In this document: positions 30,271 to 41,567 of the stretch, piece after piece
Numbering within the stretch: position 1 is the stretch's first letter
Layout of the letters: each line of letters starts with the position of its first letter
Assembly: GCA_950097015.1 (NCBI GenBank)
Contig: CATNEN010000007.1
Span: 1,612,001 to 1,676,000 of the forward strand
Reading direction: 5' to 3'
Length of the DNA stretch: 64,000 bases
Origin: Macrostomum hystrix
Taxonomy: Eukaryota > Platyhelminthes > Macrostomidae
Position numbers and translations under genes: made by a program
Notes under the pieces: generated by a model
The model's database searches: none
Told to the model about the DNA's origin: nothing
The model's input: the letters and a program-made list of their open reading frames with translations, nothing else

Positions 30271-30982
30271 CAGATATTATAGTGCGAACCTTACGGTGAA
30301 TATTTCATCGCCCTTTCAGACAATATTTAGTTATTGTGAGTTCCAGCGGCAAAGAGCTCTTCCATTGCTGCTTAACAATTACTTAACGAGGCTTTATAGA
30401 AGTCCTTCGAGCAGTCTTCTAAGTGGCTGGCGGCCTATTATGAAACTAAAGGCCAAAGAGGTGGTGCTGGCTCGTGCGTTTTATCTGTGAAATTCAAAAG
30501 GCACAGGCGGGACCAGCCCAGCCTATAGCTGAGTGGTCTTAGCAAGCCGCCTCTCTTCACCAGGGTCGCGCATGACTGCCTGAAGACCCTCACTCCTTCA
30601 CGTCTCTCTCCTATCCCTCTGGTTCTCGGCCCCCCTTTCTTTTTGAGTTGAGTGAGCATTGTAACCCCTCTAAAAGTAGATTGCAAACGCTAGACATAAT
30701 ACAAACCAAATTCTGTATTGATAGTCGCTAGCCGTGACAGAATAGAGTCGTGAGAAGAGAAAACTGTTGAGGGTTAAGAGAAGAGCTGAGCGAAGCAGAA
30801 TAGTTACAGCTGTTTTCTTTCTAGTTTTCAAAATTTCAAACGAAAAGTGTTGTTTGAGACGCACTGCAGCTACTGATGCTGTCTCGTTGTGCTCAAACTA
30901 TACTATGCTAGTGTCTCTTAACGGTTATTCTTGCTGAAGCATTCGACAAACATTTTTCTCTTTGCTTTCTCAACAGTCTCTG
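30271..30982. other. Flanking DNA upstream of the membrane-protein gene
   Basis: Unique sequence without a recognised gene. The frame 30296-30490 (+) is short and has no support. Confidence 0.5.
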
Positions 30983-31115
30983 CAGGCTGCCTGTAGCTCA
31001 GTGAATAGAGATATGACCGAGAGGTCGTGAGTTCCATTCTCAACACAAGGGAAATCTTAATAGCATTCAGTTCACTGCTGACCTCCGCCATTCCACGGAC
31101 TTGAACAGCTGTGCA
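30983..31115 (+). mobile_element. SINE B-like remnant
   Basis: A tRNA-like head (TGTAGCTCAGTGAATAGAG and GAGGTCGTGAGTTCCATTC) followed by TTCAGTTCAC and GGACTTGAACAGCTGTGCA, the order found in SINE B at 9472, but with large deletions. Confidence 0.6.
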
Positions 31116-31895
31116 AGCCCTAAAATAGCCCTGAAAGAGCCCCAGAAGCAGAAACTATTTTTTGTCACGAAAGCAAGCTCAAATATACACGTTAACCAAT
31201 CAGATGGGCTGTGTGCATTCACAGCTATAGTTTCTGAAGTGTTTATGACTTTTTTATTTGTTAATGCTTGCATTTGTAGAAAGCTTTATACAATGGGAGC
31301 ATTTATAGCGCTTGCTGTTAGCTTGGTGGCAACTGCTAACCCTTGACACGTGCACAATGCGAAGACTCATAAACCGAGCTGCTGCTGCTGCTGCTGCTGA
31401 TTTTTGCTTTTAGTTTGATTCTATAAGCCATTGTCTAATAGTCCACAAGCGGAAACATAAAATAGTGTATCATGTGTGCCTTCGGGGGTGAGTGGTACAG
31501 TATAATACAGTCGCGTTTTTTCGGGACAGGAAAGCAGCTACTGCAGCTGTGGCAATAAAACTTTTGGAAATGGATCACAACTAAAATAAAATGAGCAGCA
31601 ATCTTTGAGTACACTCCGAAGTAAGGGTTGAGGGCAGAGCTGACAGATAAACAATAATATATAGATAAAGTAGTGAGGGACACTGGCGCGACGTTATACC
31701 CATATTATATAAATACTGTACAGGAGTCAGGCATGCAATGGCTAAATACTCAGATAAACTCATGCGCTAGTTAGGTGGAAGGTGTTAGCGAAAGAGAGCA
31801 TGCGTAAAAGTACATTCTGCTAGCTTTTGAAGGCCAACTGCAGGGAGCTGTAATCTTAGGCGAAAATAATTGACACACTGGACTGAAGTAACCTC
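31116..31895. other. AT-rich intergenic DNA
   Basis: A short (GCT)n run lies near 31380-31399. Nothing else recognised. Confidence 0.6.
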
Positions 31896-31899
31896 TTCA

Positions 31900-32605
31900 G
31901 GGAGGGTAGTGACTGACACACACTGATGACATCTCCAGGGAGGGTAAGTGACTGACACACACTGATGACATCTCCAGGGAGGGTAGTGACTGACACACAC
32001 TGATGACATGATCTTCAGGGAGGTTAGTGCTGACACACACTGATGACATCTCCAGGGAGGGTAGTGACTGACACACACTGATGACATCTCCAGGGAGGGT
32101 AGTGACTGACACACACTGATGACATCTCCAGGGAGGGTAGTGACTGACACACACTGATGACATCTCCAGGGAGGGTAGTGACTGACACACACTGATGACA
32201 TCTCCAGGGAGGGTAGTGACTGACACACACTGATGACATCTCCAGGGAGGGTAGTGACTGACACACACTGATGACATGATCTTCAGGGAGGTTAGTGCTG
32301 ACACACACTGATGACATCTCCAGGGAGGGTAGTGACTGACACACACTGATGACATCTCCAGGGAGGGTAGTGACTGACACACACTGATGACATCTCCAGG
32401 GAGGTTAGTGCTGACACACACTGATGACATCTCCAGGGAGGGTAGTGACTGACACACACTGATGACATCTCCAGGGAGGGTAGTGACTGACACACACTGA
32501 TGACATCTCCAGGGAGGGTAGTGACTGACACACACTGATGACATCTCCAGGGAGGTTAGTGCTGACACACACTGATGACATCTCCAGGGAGGTTAGTGCT
32601 GACAC
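31900..32605. repeat. 38-base minisatellite
   Basis: About 19 copies of a unit beginning ggtagtgactgacacacact. Two units carry the variant gatcttcagggaggtt in place of tctccagggagggt, at 32008 and 32278, 270 bases apart, implying block duplication. Confidence 0.96.
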
Positions 32606-34015
32606 ATTGAGTGATCTGTGATAGTAAGCACATCAGACGCCAAAGGCGTACAAAATAAGTACAAAATAATGATCTGTAGGCATTCTGCATGTACACGGGA
32701 CCATAGGTACAGTAAATGAAGCAAATATTTGCTAGACATGCTCGACTGGGTCTGTTGGCCGTCAGCTTTTACAATCTATTGCCAACGAGTATGAGGAGTT
32801 CGCATTTGGGTACAAAATGCTCAAAACTCTTGAGTCTATCATACGCAGGTGCAGAGTACAGTACATTATAAATTAGAGTTAGATAAAGGTCCAAGATTAG
32901 TTCAAGCAATAACTACGAGATTTCAGCCGGCTTATCAGATCTTACTTCGTGCATGCGCCCTTGCTTGTTAGTTTGGCCTGCAGGCTAAAATGCAAAACAC
33001 GATAGTCAATGCATTGGCCAGCAAGCATGGGTCAAGCATAATTCTCATATGCTTGCATATTTGCATGTTCTATATGTATTCTTAGAAGAAAAATATAATT
33101 AAGCACATGATGCATCACAGCAGTCAGGCGCATGTTCAAATTCAAACTAAAAAATGCGTTCTTCCAACCTTGGTAAATCATTTACGCTGGAATTAGCAAC
33201 ATAAACACGTGCACTGTTAAAAGTACACAGAATTCAGCATGCGAGATCATAGCATACTTTAGCTGTCCAAAATCTATATTAAAAACCAGACGAATTTTTA
33301 AGCCTGCTCGATCGATATTGATCAAATCAATTAATCGGAATACAAAGTTACAAAAAATCTGAATTAGACACACACTGCCTCTGTTTTGTTTTTCATAAAA
33401 GCGTCTAAAAACTGCTTATGGGTCTGGCTTTTAAAATTTGTAATTGTAATTTGAAATATTTCACAAGTTTCACGAATAGCATACATCAACTGCATGTGTA
33501 TCTGCACATGTGTGAATGTACATCGTACATGTATATTATATACAATAGGAACGGAGAACTTTAATGATCAGAAGGCATGCAGAAGAAGATTCGCCTACTA
33601 TAGCTGACTGTCAGATTTAACGAGAGTAAAATATACTAACGTGGTTGCATAGCGCGATCGCTAGTACTTATCAGCATACGTATCAATGAGAAGAAACACC
33701 CTAAGAAGAATACAATTAAGCATGATTCTTACGTTCATGAAGAAACTACACATTTAAAGGTGCAGGCTATGACGTACCGTACTACTGCCACTACTAGTAG
33801 TATAGTACATATTACCATGTAAGACTGAATCAATTTGTTCTTTATTTAAGCATTTACAAACAATAACTATGCACTTTAGATTTCTCAAATGTGAGTTAAA
33901 AATTAAATTTCTAGTAACTTCCTATTGTATTGACTGTGCTCAAATCTGTCCTCACAATATACTCGTAATACTTAATTTTACAAAATAGCTTTACAAATTC
34001 AACCAATTACAAATG
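32606..34015. other. AT-rich intergenic DNA
   Basis: Nothing recognised on either strand; frames are short. Confidence 0.6.
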
Positions 34016-34028
34016 AGTTTAATATATG

Positions 34029-34401
34029 TATAATAATAATAATAATAATAATTGCAGAAGGGCTGCGGGCAATGGCACATAATTTAGTGACACTAGACCC
34101 GCAGCCAGCGAGAAGGCAATTCTGCCCTTTTCGCTGACTCCTGAGCACACACGCACACAGATACTGTACGCAGGCACACGCTCACACAGGTTTGTACATC
34201 TGCCCTGACTTTCTCATCGTCAGGCAGTGTACATTTCACTGTGCCTTGGAGGTTGGCCCACAAGGGCGTAAATTGCACGACAAGCCCCTAAGCCTTCTCT
34301 CCGCGGCTGCGCCCCAAATGAATGTGGCCTCGCCGTGGAATCGAACTTAGGGACCGTGGTGCGAGAGGCAAACGCGTTAGACTGCTCTGCCACCGACCCC
34401 C
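34029..34401 (-). mobile_element. SINE family A, full-length with target-site duplication
   Basis: 373 bases on the minus strand: head GGCAGAGC...GTTCGATTCC, body with GAAAGTCAGGGCAGATG, a CA-rich block, GAGTCAGCGAAAAGGGCAG, CTCGCTGGCTGCGGGTC and a long (ATT)n tail at 34030-34052. A perfect 13-base direct repeat agtttaatatatg flanks it (34016-34028 and 34402-34414). Confidence 0.92.
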
Positions 34402-34414
34402 AGTTTAATATATG

Positions 34415-36955
34415 AGTTAAGTTTATTTTATGCACTATTGAATTTATATTAAGACACTGTGCGCTTATATTAAGACACTTTTGCACACAGTGCGTGTGCA
34501 AAAAGTGCAAGATTTCTGAATCTTCTTTTCATTACTAAAAGTAAATTTATCAATCTTTTTAGTTTCAAATAAAAAACAGTGCATGGTTTAAATAAATGTA
34601 ATGTTAGAGATGTGAACAATTTTTTATACTATAAAAAAGATTTTGTTTTTGTGTTATTTATATGCGTAGTTCGTATTCAAATGTCAGGTGTCCTGTAAAG
34701 CGATCTTGTCCGAACGAATTATCCGGTACACTTCGGCGACGAGACTTTTCGGAGACAACCATATTAACGACGAGTCACTCCGGCGACAACCATTTCGGCG
34801 ACAATGGAATAAAATTGTTATTTTTACGTGTAATGGCCAATAAATTGTTTAAACCAGCGCCGATATGTTTGCCAAAATAAGGTAATTGTGTTCATGTAGT
34901 CATGTAGTGATGTAGACAGTAGTTAAGTTACAAGTAACGTCTTTAAATAGACAAAGGTAAAGTTTAGATTTGGTCAAAACAGATCATAAGGTATTGTTCA
35001 TGTACAACAACAAGTAGTATGCTAAACGAGGCCCAAAAGTAAAATGAAGATTCGGTAAAAAGTGAAATGCTGAAATAAGCACAAGGTTAAAGTGTAGAGT
35101 CGATAAAATAGAACATATGGTAAAGTCCATGTACAACAGCAATTAGCATGCTGTTAAAATTCAACACTTTTTATTCCACTGTTTACCAGTGCAGAAATAT
35201 ATTGTCGCTAAAGTATCTTGTTCCACAAGTGGACTGGTACCCTCAGAGCTATGTCTAAGGTTGCATTGATTTTAAGGGTAGTGTAGCCTTTTTGGTACCA
35301 TTTTGATGCATTTTGGTTCCCATATGAGACATGAAAAAAAACTTGACACCTCACAAATAAATAAATAAACAAAAAGAAAATGGACATCAATTATTCATGA
35401 ATAAAGCTTTTTTATATTTGTTGAAGCAACATATTTTTCAAGTTGAATGCTTTTTTGTTTTTTGGCATATTTTGGCATTGGCGAAAATTAAGCTTGCTTT
35501 TGAAAAGTACCAATGACTTATCAATTGAAATATTCTGCTGTAGCATTTTATGTTCTTGCAGATTGCCTGCATCTGTCAGAAATGGTCAAATCTTGCACAA
35601 AAGTTAGCCTCTTCAACATTGACACAGTTTAGCAACAAAACCAAGTCAATATCAATAGGCCTATAAGCTGGCAATAGACAAGATCAATTAACAAGAATTG
35701 GCTAATGTCAGTCTTTTGCACTAGGCCCATTAACACTTATCTTGTTTATAATGCATTGTTTTCAGCTATACTGTTGCCATGGCAACTCTCTTTTACTGAA
35801 CCTGCTAAATCTCCATAAGTAGCCTACCATTTGTCCAGATATACAAAGATTGTACATGGCTGTCAGGAAGGAACTATCCAATAAAAGGCTCAATTCCATT
35901 ATCAATTTACCTTGGCACTGGGCAATGGATATAACCCAATTCTAAAGAAATATATAAATTCCAAAGAATTTGGGAACTAGGTTTGGTGAAATATCAGTTT
36001 AGACTGTGCTTACATAATGCCATTTTTGTCAGCTTCTGCTTACTAAGCTTTGACAGGAACTTCATCAGGACCACTGGCCTTGCTATCTTTTGATCATTAT
36101 CAATCATCAAACTAGTGGTTAACACATACTTAGAAAAGCAATATTTGTTATATTTTTTTGCTATGTCATCACAACCTCAGGGTAGTTGTACTATTTTATT
36201 ATATTGAATGGAGCTAATCATACTACATTGAATCAGGTTGCTTGTACTGAACAATATTAAAGGAAAGGGTAAGCTAAAAGCAATAAAATTGTAGCTGGAC
36301 TTCAATCCCAGTATTTGTATCTCCCTTTAAACCACATTAAAGCAGTTTTTCAGAATGTTATTGACACATTTTTATTTTTAGGGAATAAAGATACCAAATT
36401 CCAGGATATATTATAGGATTTTTGCTACTTTAAGTAACAACATACTTTTTCTATAGACAACAATCAGGCAGGCAAGCATAGAAAAACACAGAACTTTTTT
36501 AACAAAGTACATAAGGCATGCACTTCAGGCAGATTTTGTCAATAGAGTTATCTTCAGTGTATAGCTCACTTAATTATTGATTCTCACATTACAGTGATAA
36601 TTATGAAAATAAATTTATATTAGACTGCAACAGCTTAACAAAGGGAATGGTTAATATGCTACATTTTTAAACTTGCATCATCAAAATATATAATTTTGAC
36701 ATGAAATGCCCTAATGCCCCTATAATGTATTATAATGATCTATGACTAAAATCTAAGGACTAAATCTAGGTAAATATAGTAAATCCAAGTCAAAATGATA
36801 TTTTTTGTACAACTTTTAGTACTATAAATAGGTAAAAATGTTTTGTAATGGCCACCAAAATAGTTTTATTTTATTTATTGTCCTCAGAAGTAATAAGAGG
36901 CAAGTCCAAAGATGGATTCTTTGTTGCCTCAGAATTGAATCAATGAATTTTGCAG
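34415..36955. other. AT-rich DNA upstream of NDUFA5
   Basis: The missing first coding exon of NDUFA5 should lie here or beyond but cannot be identified. A short degenerate repeat of cggcgacaa occurs at 34733-34806. Two diverged direct copies of about 80-100 bases (near 34960-35030 and 35080-35150) share catgtacaaca and agcatgct-like motifs. Otherwise unique. Confidence 0.5.
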
Positions 36956-37312
36956 GCAGCATCAAAGGCAGCCGCCAAGGTCACAACCGGCCTAACTGGC
37001 CTGGCTGTGAACACAACGCCGCACATCTCCCTAACAGCCCTGTATGATCGCACACTGAAGCTCCTAGCTCGCATGCCAGCCGAGGCAAAGTATAGGCAAG
37101 CCACTGAGGCCATTGTGAAAGAGCGATTGGCCGCTGTTAAAGCTGAGCCGGACATTGCCCGGCTGGAGAAGCGCATCAACTGCGGCCAGATCGAAGAGGT
37201 TGTGCAACAGGCCGAGCGAGAACTTCAATTGGCTCGCAACTGTCTTATCTGGAAGCCTTGGGAGCCGCTGATTAGTCAGGCGCCAGCTAACCAATGGAAG
37301 TGGCCAGTCTAA
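36956..37312 (+). CDS. NDUFA5: NADH:ubiquinone oxidoreductase subunit A5 (complex I B13), last exon
   Basis: After acceptor tttgcag the frame codes for 118 residues and stops at TAA. NDUFA5 is an accessory subunit on the matrix arm of mitochondrial complex I. Family marks in order: KVTTGLTGLAV at the start, YDRTLKLLARMP, YRQATEAIVKERL, VKAEPDIARLEKRI, a helix with Q-EEVVQQAERELQLAR, then WKPWEPL and the terminal NQWKWPV. The animal protein is about 115 residues, so this exon codes for nearly all of it; only the initiator segment is missing, since the frame meets a stop at 36944 and has no ATG. AATAAA stands at 37623. Identification is firm. Confidence 0.93.
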   Translation, partial: AASKAAAKVTTGLTGLAVNTTPHISLTALYDRTLKLLARMPAEAKYRQATEAIVKERLAAVKAEPDIARLEKRINCGQIEEVVQQAERELQLARNCLIWKPWEPLISQAPANQWKWPV

Positions 37313-37807
37313 GGCGCAGCGTTTAGTCGCTCACTAACTCATTAACTGTTAGATACTATACTATAGTAAGTTTCTTTAAGCTGCGCATATGACTTTTTCA
37401 TCTATTAATGTGGGTTTAGTTGTCATCAATTTTATCAGTTTGAATTAGTTAAAAAATTTGAGTTCCAATCGAGATTAACTAGCTTTCCACTGCGACTGCT
37501 TAAACTAAAATTCGGACTTGTGTAGAAAATATAGTGATAAGTGTATCTTTTCTTTAGAAACTGTTTAGAAGACTGTATCAACTATCACTCACTTTTAATT
37601 GGCCTATTAAAAGCCTGCTTTAAATAAAACAATTCGCAAGATCAGTTTTCCGGCTTCAGATTTTTTGTTGCTCATCTATGGAAAAATTTGATACTAAGAC
37701 TCGTATATTTCTACTGTAAGTAGCTTGGCGTGAATATTTAACCAGAGTCCCTGTAGTATCCTGTCTTGGTTGAAGTATTGTCACTTAACATACTTAATAA
37801 TTAGTAA
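37313..37807. other. NDUFA5 3' UTR and intergenic DNA
   Basis: AATAAA at 37623-37628 is the likely polyadenylation signal, 311 bases after the stop. Nothing else recognised. Confidence 0.55.
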
Positions 37808-38110
37808 ATAGCTTGAGTGGGTTGAAGGGACGATTCATGATGTCCCTAAGCTTGCTTGACACGCATGGGAAAGTCAGGGCTGATGTACACACCCTGTGTG
37901 AGTGTGAGCCTGAGGGCGTATTAGTGTGTCTGTGTGTGTGGTCAAGAGTCAGCGGAATGGCAGAATTGACTCCTCGCTGGCTGCGGTTCTACTGTCACCA
38001 AACTTGCATTTGCTGGGGTTAGTGCGGCAGCTTTCCCAGGCTGCGGACTGAACAGTTGTACACAGGTTTTGGTAGCCCCGCGCAGTATCTTAAGCTGCTT
38101 AGTGCAAAGT
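37808..38110 (+). mobile_element. Degenerate SINE A/B remnant
   Basis: 37865-38020 matches the 3' half of SINE A (GGGAAAGTCAGGGCTGATGT, GAGTCAGCGGAATGGCAGAA, CTCGCTGGCTGCGG). 38040-38105 resembles the SINE B segment GGACTGAACAG(C/T)TGTAC...CCGCGCA. The two pieces lie in the order seen in the nested copy at 9225-9880 but are heavily diverged. Confidence 0.6.
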
Positions 38111-38168
38111 ATCAGCCTCTAAATAATTGCTTTTGCAGCCAGTTTTGAGACTGAAAAATATTTGTACA

Positions 38169-39473
38169 ATGCAAAACGGCTATTTCTGCTTCGCTCGAAG
38201 CAAACTCAAACAGCTCGTCAACGGAATGCCTCACAGTATAGTTCTGGAGCTGCTTATTCGCGTCGTCATGGCAACCGTGTTTGGGTGAGTCTCTCTTTGG
38301 GACGCTTTTTTGATAGCCAAGCTTTTCAACAGCTGTGTTAACAGATCGCTGGCAGGTTTATTGAGGATTGCTGGTAGATTTATTCAGGATAGCTGGTAGA
38401 TTTATTCACGATAGCTGGTAGATTTATTCAGGATAGCTGGTAGATCTTTTCAGGATAGATTGTAAATTTATTCAGGATAGCTGGTAGATTTATTCAGGAT
38501 AGCTGGTAGATTTATTCAGGATAGCTGGTAGATTTATTCAGGATAGCTGGTAGATTTATTCAGGATAGCTGGTAGAATTTTTCCTGACCTTACATAAGAT
38601 AAAAGTGCCGCCCGCATCAACAATACGCGCAGCCTTCTGCAGCACGTGCCGCCTCGCGCTCGCGACATCCACCCTGAGGAGCTGTGGTTGTACCGCAACA
38701 GGCCGTCGGCGCCCTACTTTCCCTCCTGGTGTGTTGTTATCATAGTAACAGTTGTCGTGCCCGCGTTTATTTTTCTGCTTCAACAACAGCAACAGCAACA
38801 GCAGTTTGATTCAGAAGAGCCATTCATAAACCATTCGAAAAATGTCACCACCTGCCAGCTAATCTTCCTGGGCTACTCACTGTCCATTCTGCTCACGGGT
38901 ATTGTCACCGACTCAGTGAAGCTCATTGTGGGCAGGCCTAGGCCAGATTTCTACTATCGCTGCTTTCCAGCCGGCGACTCGGCCGCGGTAGCATCGGCAG
39001 CGGCTGCAGCGGCGGCTCTAGCCGATGCCATGGACGACGGCCCAGCGGAGGTCGCACCGCAGCCGGCGCCGCATTCGCTTGTGCCGCTTCTGCTTTTGCC
39101 CAGCGCCTGCACTGGCGATCCGGCCACCGTGGCTGAAGGCCGCAAATCATTCCCGTCTGGTCACGCCTCCATGTCATTCGCCAGCCTTGGCTATCTGTCC
39201 CTCCTGCTGGCTGACCGCCTGCTGTTCTGGTCTCCGGCTCCTTCAACCGCTTGGAGACTGCTGGCGTGCCTGGCGCCTTCGCTGGCAGCCGGTGGCATTG
39301 CTCTGAGCCGTCTGGCCGACTTTCATCATCACGCCGAGGACGTCCTGACCGGGTCTGTTCTCGGCCTGCTCGCGGCCTTCGCCTGTCACCGCTGCTACCG
39401 TCCGATGATGTTTGCGGAGGACTCGGCGCGAGCCTCCGGCAGCGGCTGCGACGGCCGCAGAATCGACGTCTGA
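38169..39473 (+). CDS. Phospholipid phosphatase of the PLPP4/PLPP5 type (PAP2 superfamily)
   Basis: Exons 38169-38284 and 38633-39473 join in phase 2 to 318 residues. The family removes phosphate from phosphatidate and other lipid phosphates at the membrane. Start MQNGYF, a helix, then RARDIHPEELWLYRNRP as in PLPP4/5, and all three catalytic motifs: KLIVGRPRP (135-143), SFPSGHAS (PSGH 213-216), SRLADFHHHAED (264-275; His and Asp in place). Six hydrophobic segments fit the family. Odd points are a run of eight Gln near residue 90 and an Ala/Pro-rich insertion of about 45 residues between motifs 1 and 2, where vertebrate relatives have a short loop before CTGDP. The intron carries a 22-base array. 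The acceptor at 38631-38632 was chosen because it alone restores phase. Confidence 0.9.
38340..38578. repeat. 22-base minisatellite in the PLPP intron
   Basis: About 11 copies of a unit beginning aggatagctggtagatttat; it fills most of the 348-base intron. Confidence 0.95.
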
Positions 39474-40227
39474 GTTGCTTTCTGCCTACTTGAAGTAGCT
39501 GATTAATTTATTTTAGGGCTTTTCTTGCAAATGTAAGCAGGTCTGATCTGTGGCGGTTTAAAATGTTTAAAACGTGTTTACCATTTACTGTTCAATATAT
39601 CAGTATCAATATACAAGGATATTTGTTTATTTGTAAGCTATGTCTATTTTATGAAACATAAAACGTTTGCTTTTAATTATCAACTGCAGTTCAGAGTTCT
39701 CAGTGCAAAATTAAGAAATATACTTCTATTAGATATAAATATATATATAGTATCTATCTATTAGGTGGCTTAAATTCACAAACTGAGTTCGTGAGGAGCC
39801 AGCTGTCGTTAATCCGATGCCAGCTTATCGTCCAGTCCGCTCGCTTTCAATGGCCAGCGCGTCCTCTGTCTGTTTCTGCTTTTGCGTGGCTGTGCCAAAT
39901 TGCAACTTGCCAACGTAAATTGACATTACGCTCGTACGCTGTAGGTGTGTTAATACTTTTGTTTCGTTATTTTTCATCTTGAGATTTTGCTTTATCAGAT
40001 TTTGATGCTAAATAATTAGTTTGATCTCATTCGATTGCAGCACAAAAGCCTTAGCAATGCGAGGTATCATTTGAAAACTATTCTCAGCGATTTTAGTCGT
40101 CCTTACTATCTTTTTTATTACTTTTTTTTCAAACCCTTTTATGAGTTTTGCTGTCCATAGTGTACTTTTAGTTTTGTTCAGCATATCTTAACCCATGAAA
40201 AAATCATTAGCTCTTCAGACTGATCAG
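39474..40227. other. PLPP 3' flank and intergenic DNA
   Basis: AT-rich, no gene recognised and no perfect AATAAA near the stop. Confidence 0.55.
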
Positions 40228-41048
40228 TTCTTCTCCCAGATGCTCAGATTGAGCAGTCAGCCTCCCAGATGCTCAGATTGAGCAGTCAGCCTCCCAGATC
40301 CTCAGATTGAGCAGCCATCCTCCCAGATGATCAGACTGAGCAGCCATCCTCCCAGATGCTCAGATTGAGCAGCCATCCTCCCAGATGCTCAGATTGAGCA
40401 GCCATCCTCCCAGATCCTCAAATTGAGCAGCCATTCTCCCAGATCCTCAGATTGAGCAGTCAGCCTCCCAGATGCTCAGATTGAGCAGCCATCCTCCCAG
40501 ATGCTCAGATTGAGCAGCCAGCCTCCCAGATGCTCAGACTGCGCAGCCATCCTCCCAGATGCTCAGATTGAGCAGCCATCCTCCCAGATGCTCAGATTGA
40601 GCAGCCATCCTCCCAGATGCTCAGATTGAGCAGCCATCCTCCCAGATGCTCAGACTGCGCAGCCATCCTCCCAGATGCTCAGATTGAGCAGCCATCCTCC
40701 CAGATGCTCAGATTGAGCAGCCATCCTCCCAGATGCTCAGATTGAGCAGCCATCCTCCCAGATGCTCAGATTGAGCAGTCAGCCTCCCAGATGCTCAGAC
40801 TGCGCAGCCATCCTCCCAGATGCTCAGATTGAGCAGTCATCCTCCCAGATGCTCAGACTGCGCAGCCATCCTCCCAGATGCTCAGATTGAGCAGTCATCC
40901 TCCCAGATGCTCAGACTGCGCAGTCATCCTCCCAGATGCTCAGATTGAGCAGTCAGCCTCCCAGATGCTCAGACTGAGCAGTCAGCCTCCCAGATGCTCA
41001 GACTGAGCAGTCATCCTCCCAGATGCTCAGACTGCGCAGTCATCCTCC
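40228..41048. repeat. 29-base minisatellite
   Basis: About 28 copies of a unit beginning cccagatgctcagattgagc. Variants are attgag/actgcg/actgag and ccatcc/tcagcc. Confidence 0.96.
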
Positions 41049-41394
41049 TCAATTTGTTAATCGTGCTTTTGAAACTCTTTATCTGTGTTAAAAGTATTTA
41101 GTATTGTTTTAGTAATCTCTATTTTGCTTTTATTTAAACACTACTCAACGCAGTAGAGATGTGTGCTTTCTTTTCAGAGATTTCTTTGCAAGAGTGATTC
41201 TCAGATGCTTAATTCTCACTGCCTCCCTCTCTAATGTCACTCATGTAATCTGCATGACGCAGTTTAATGTGCAGAAAAAAATAAATAAGATTCTCTAACA
41301 AAATCAAATTGCTAAATAAAAAGTCTCTTTTGATTTTTTGTTCTGGCATCCGCCTTGTGGCTCACAACTTGCATCCCTTCTCTCCGTTTTTTAT

Positions 41395-41400
41395 TTTATT
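41395..41400 (-). terminator. Polyadenylation signal candidate for the four-helix protein gene
   Basis: AATAAA on the minus strand 168 bases after the stop codon at 41568. Confidence 0.45.
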
Positions 41401-41567
41401 TACGAAACTTTGATTGGTTACGAAGCTTAACAGGTGTTCTAAATTGTTTTACAGGAAGAAATGAACACAGAGTTTGTTTTGAAAAGCAGAAGACTGTAGG
41501 AAAAAATAATTGTCTGTTCGGAAAGCGCTGGGCACAAGCTGTGCCATTGTGTGTCACTCGACACAGC

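Noticed and set aside
30296-30490. 64-codon plus-strand frame upstream of the membrane-protein gene
   Set aside because: It has no initiator ATG and no coding-like composition or family resemblance.
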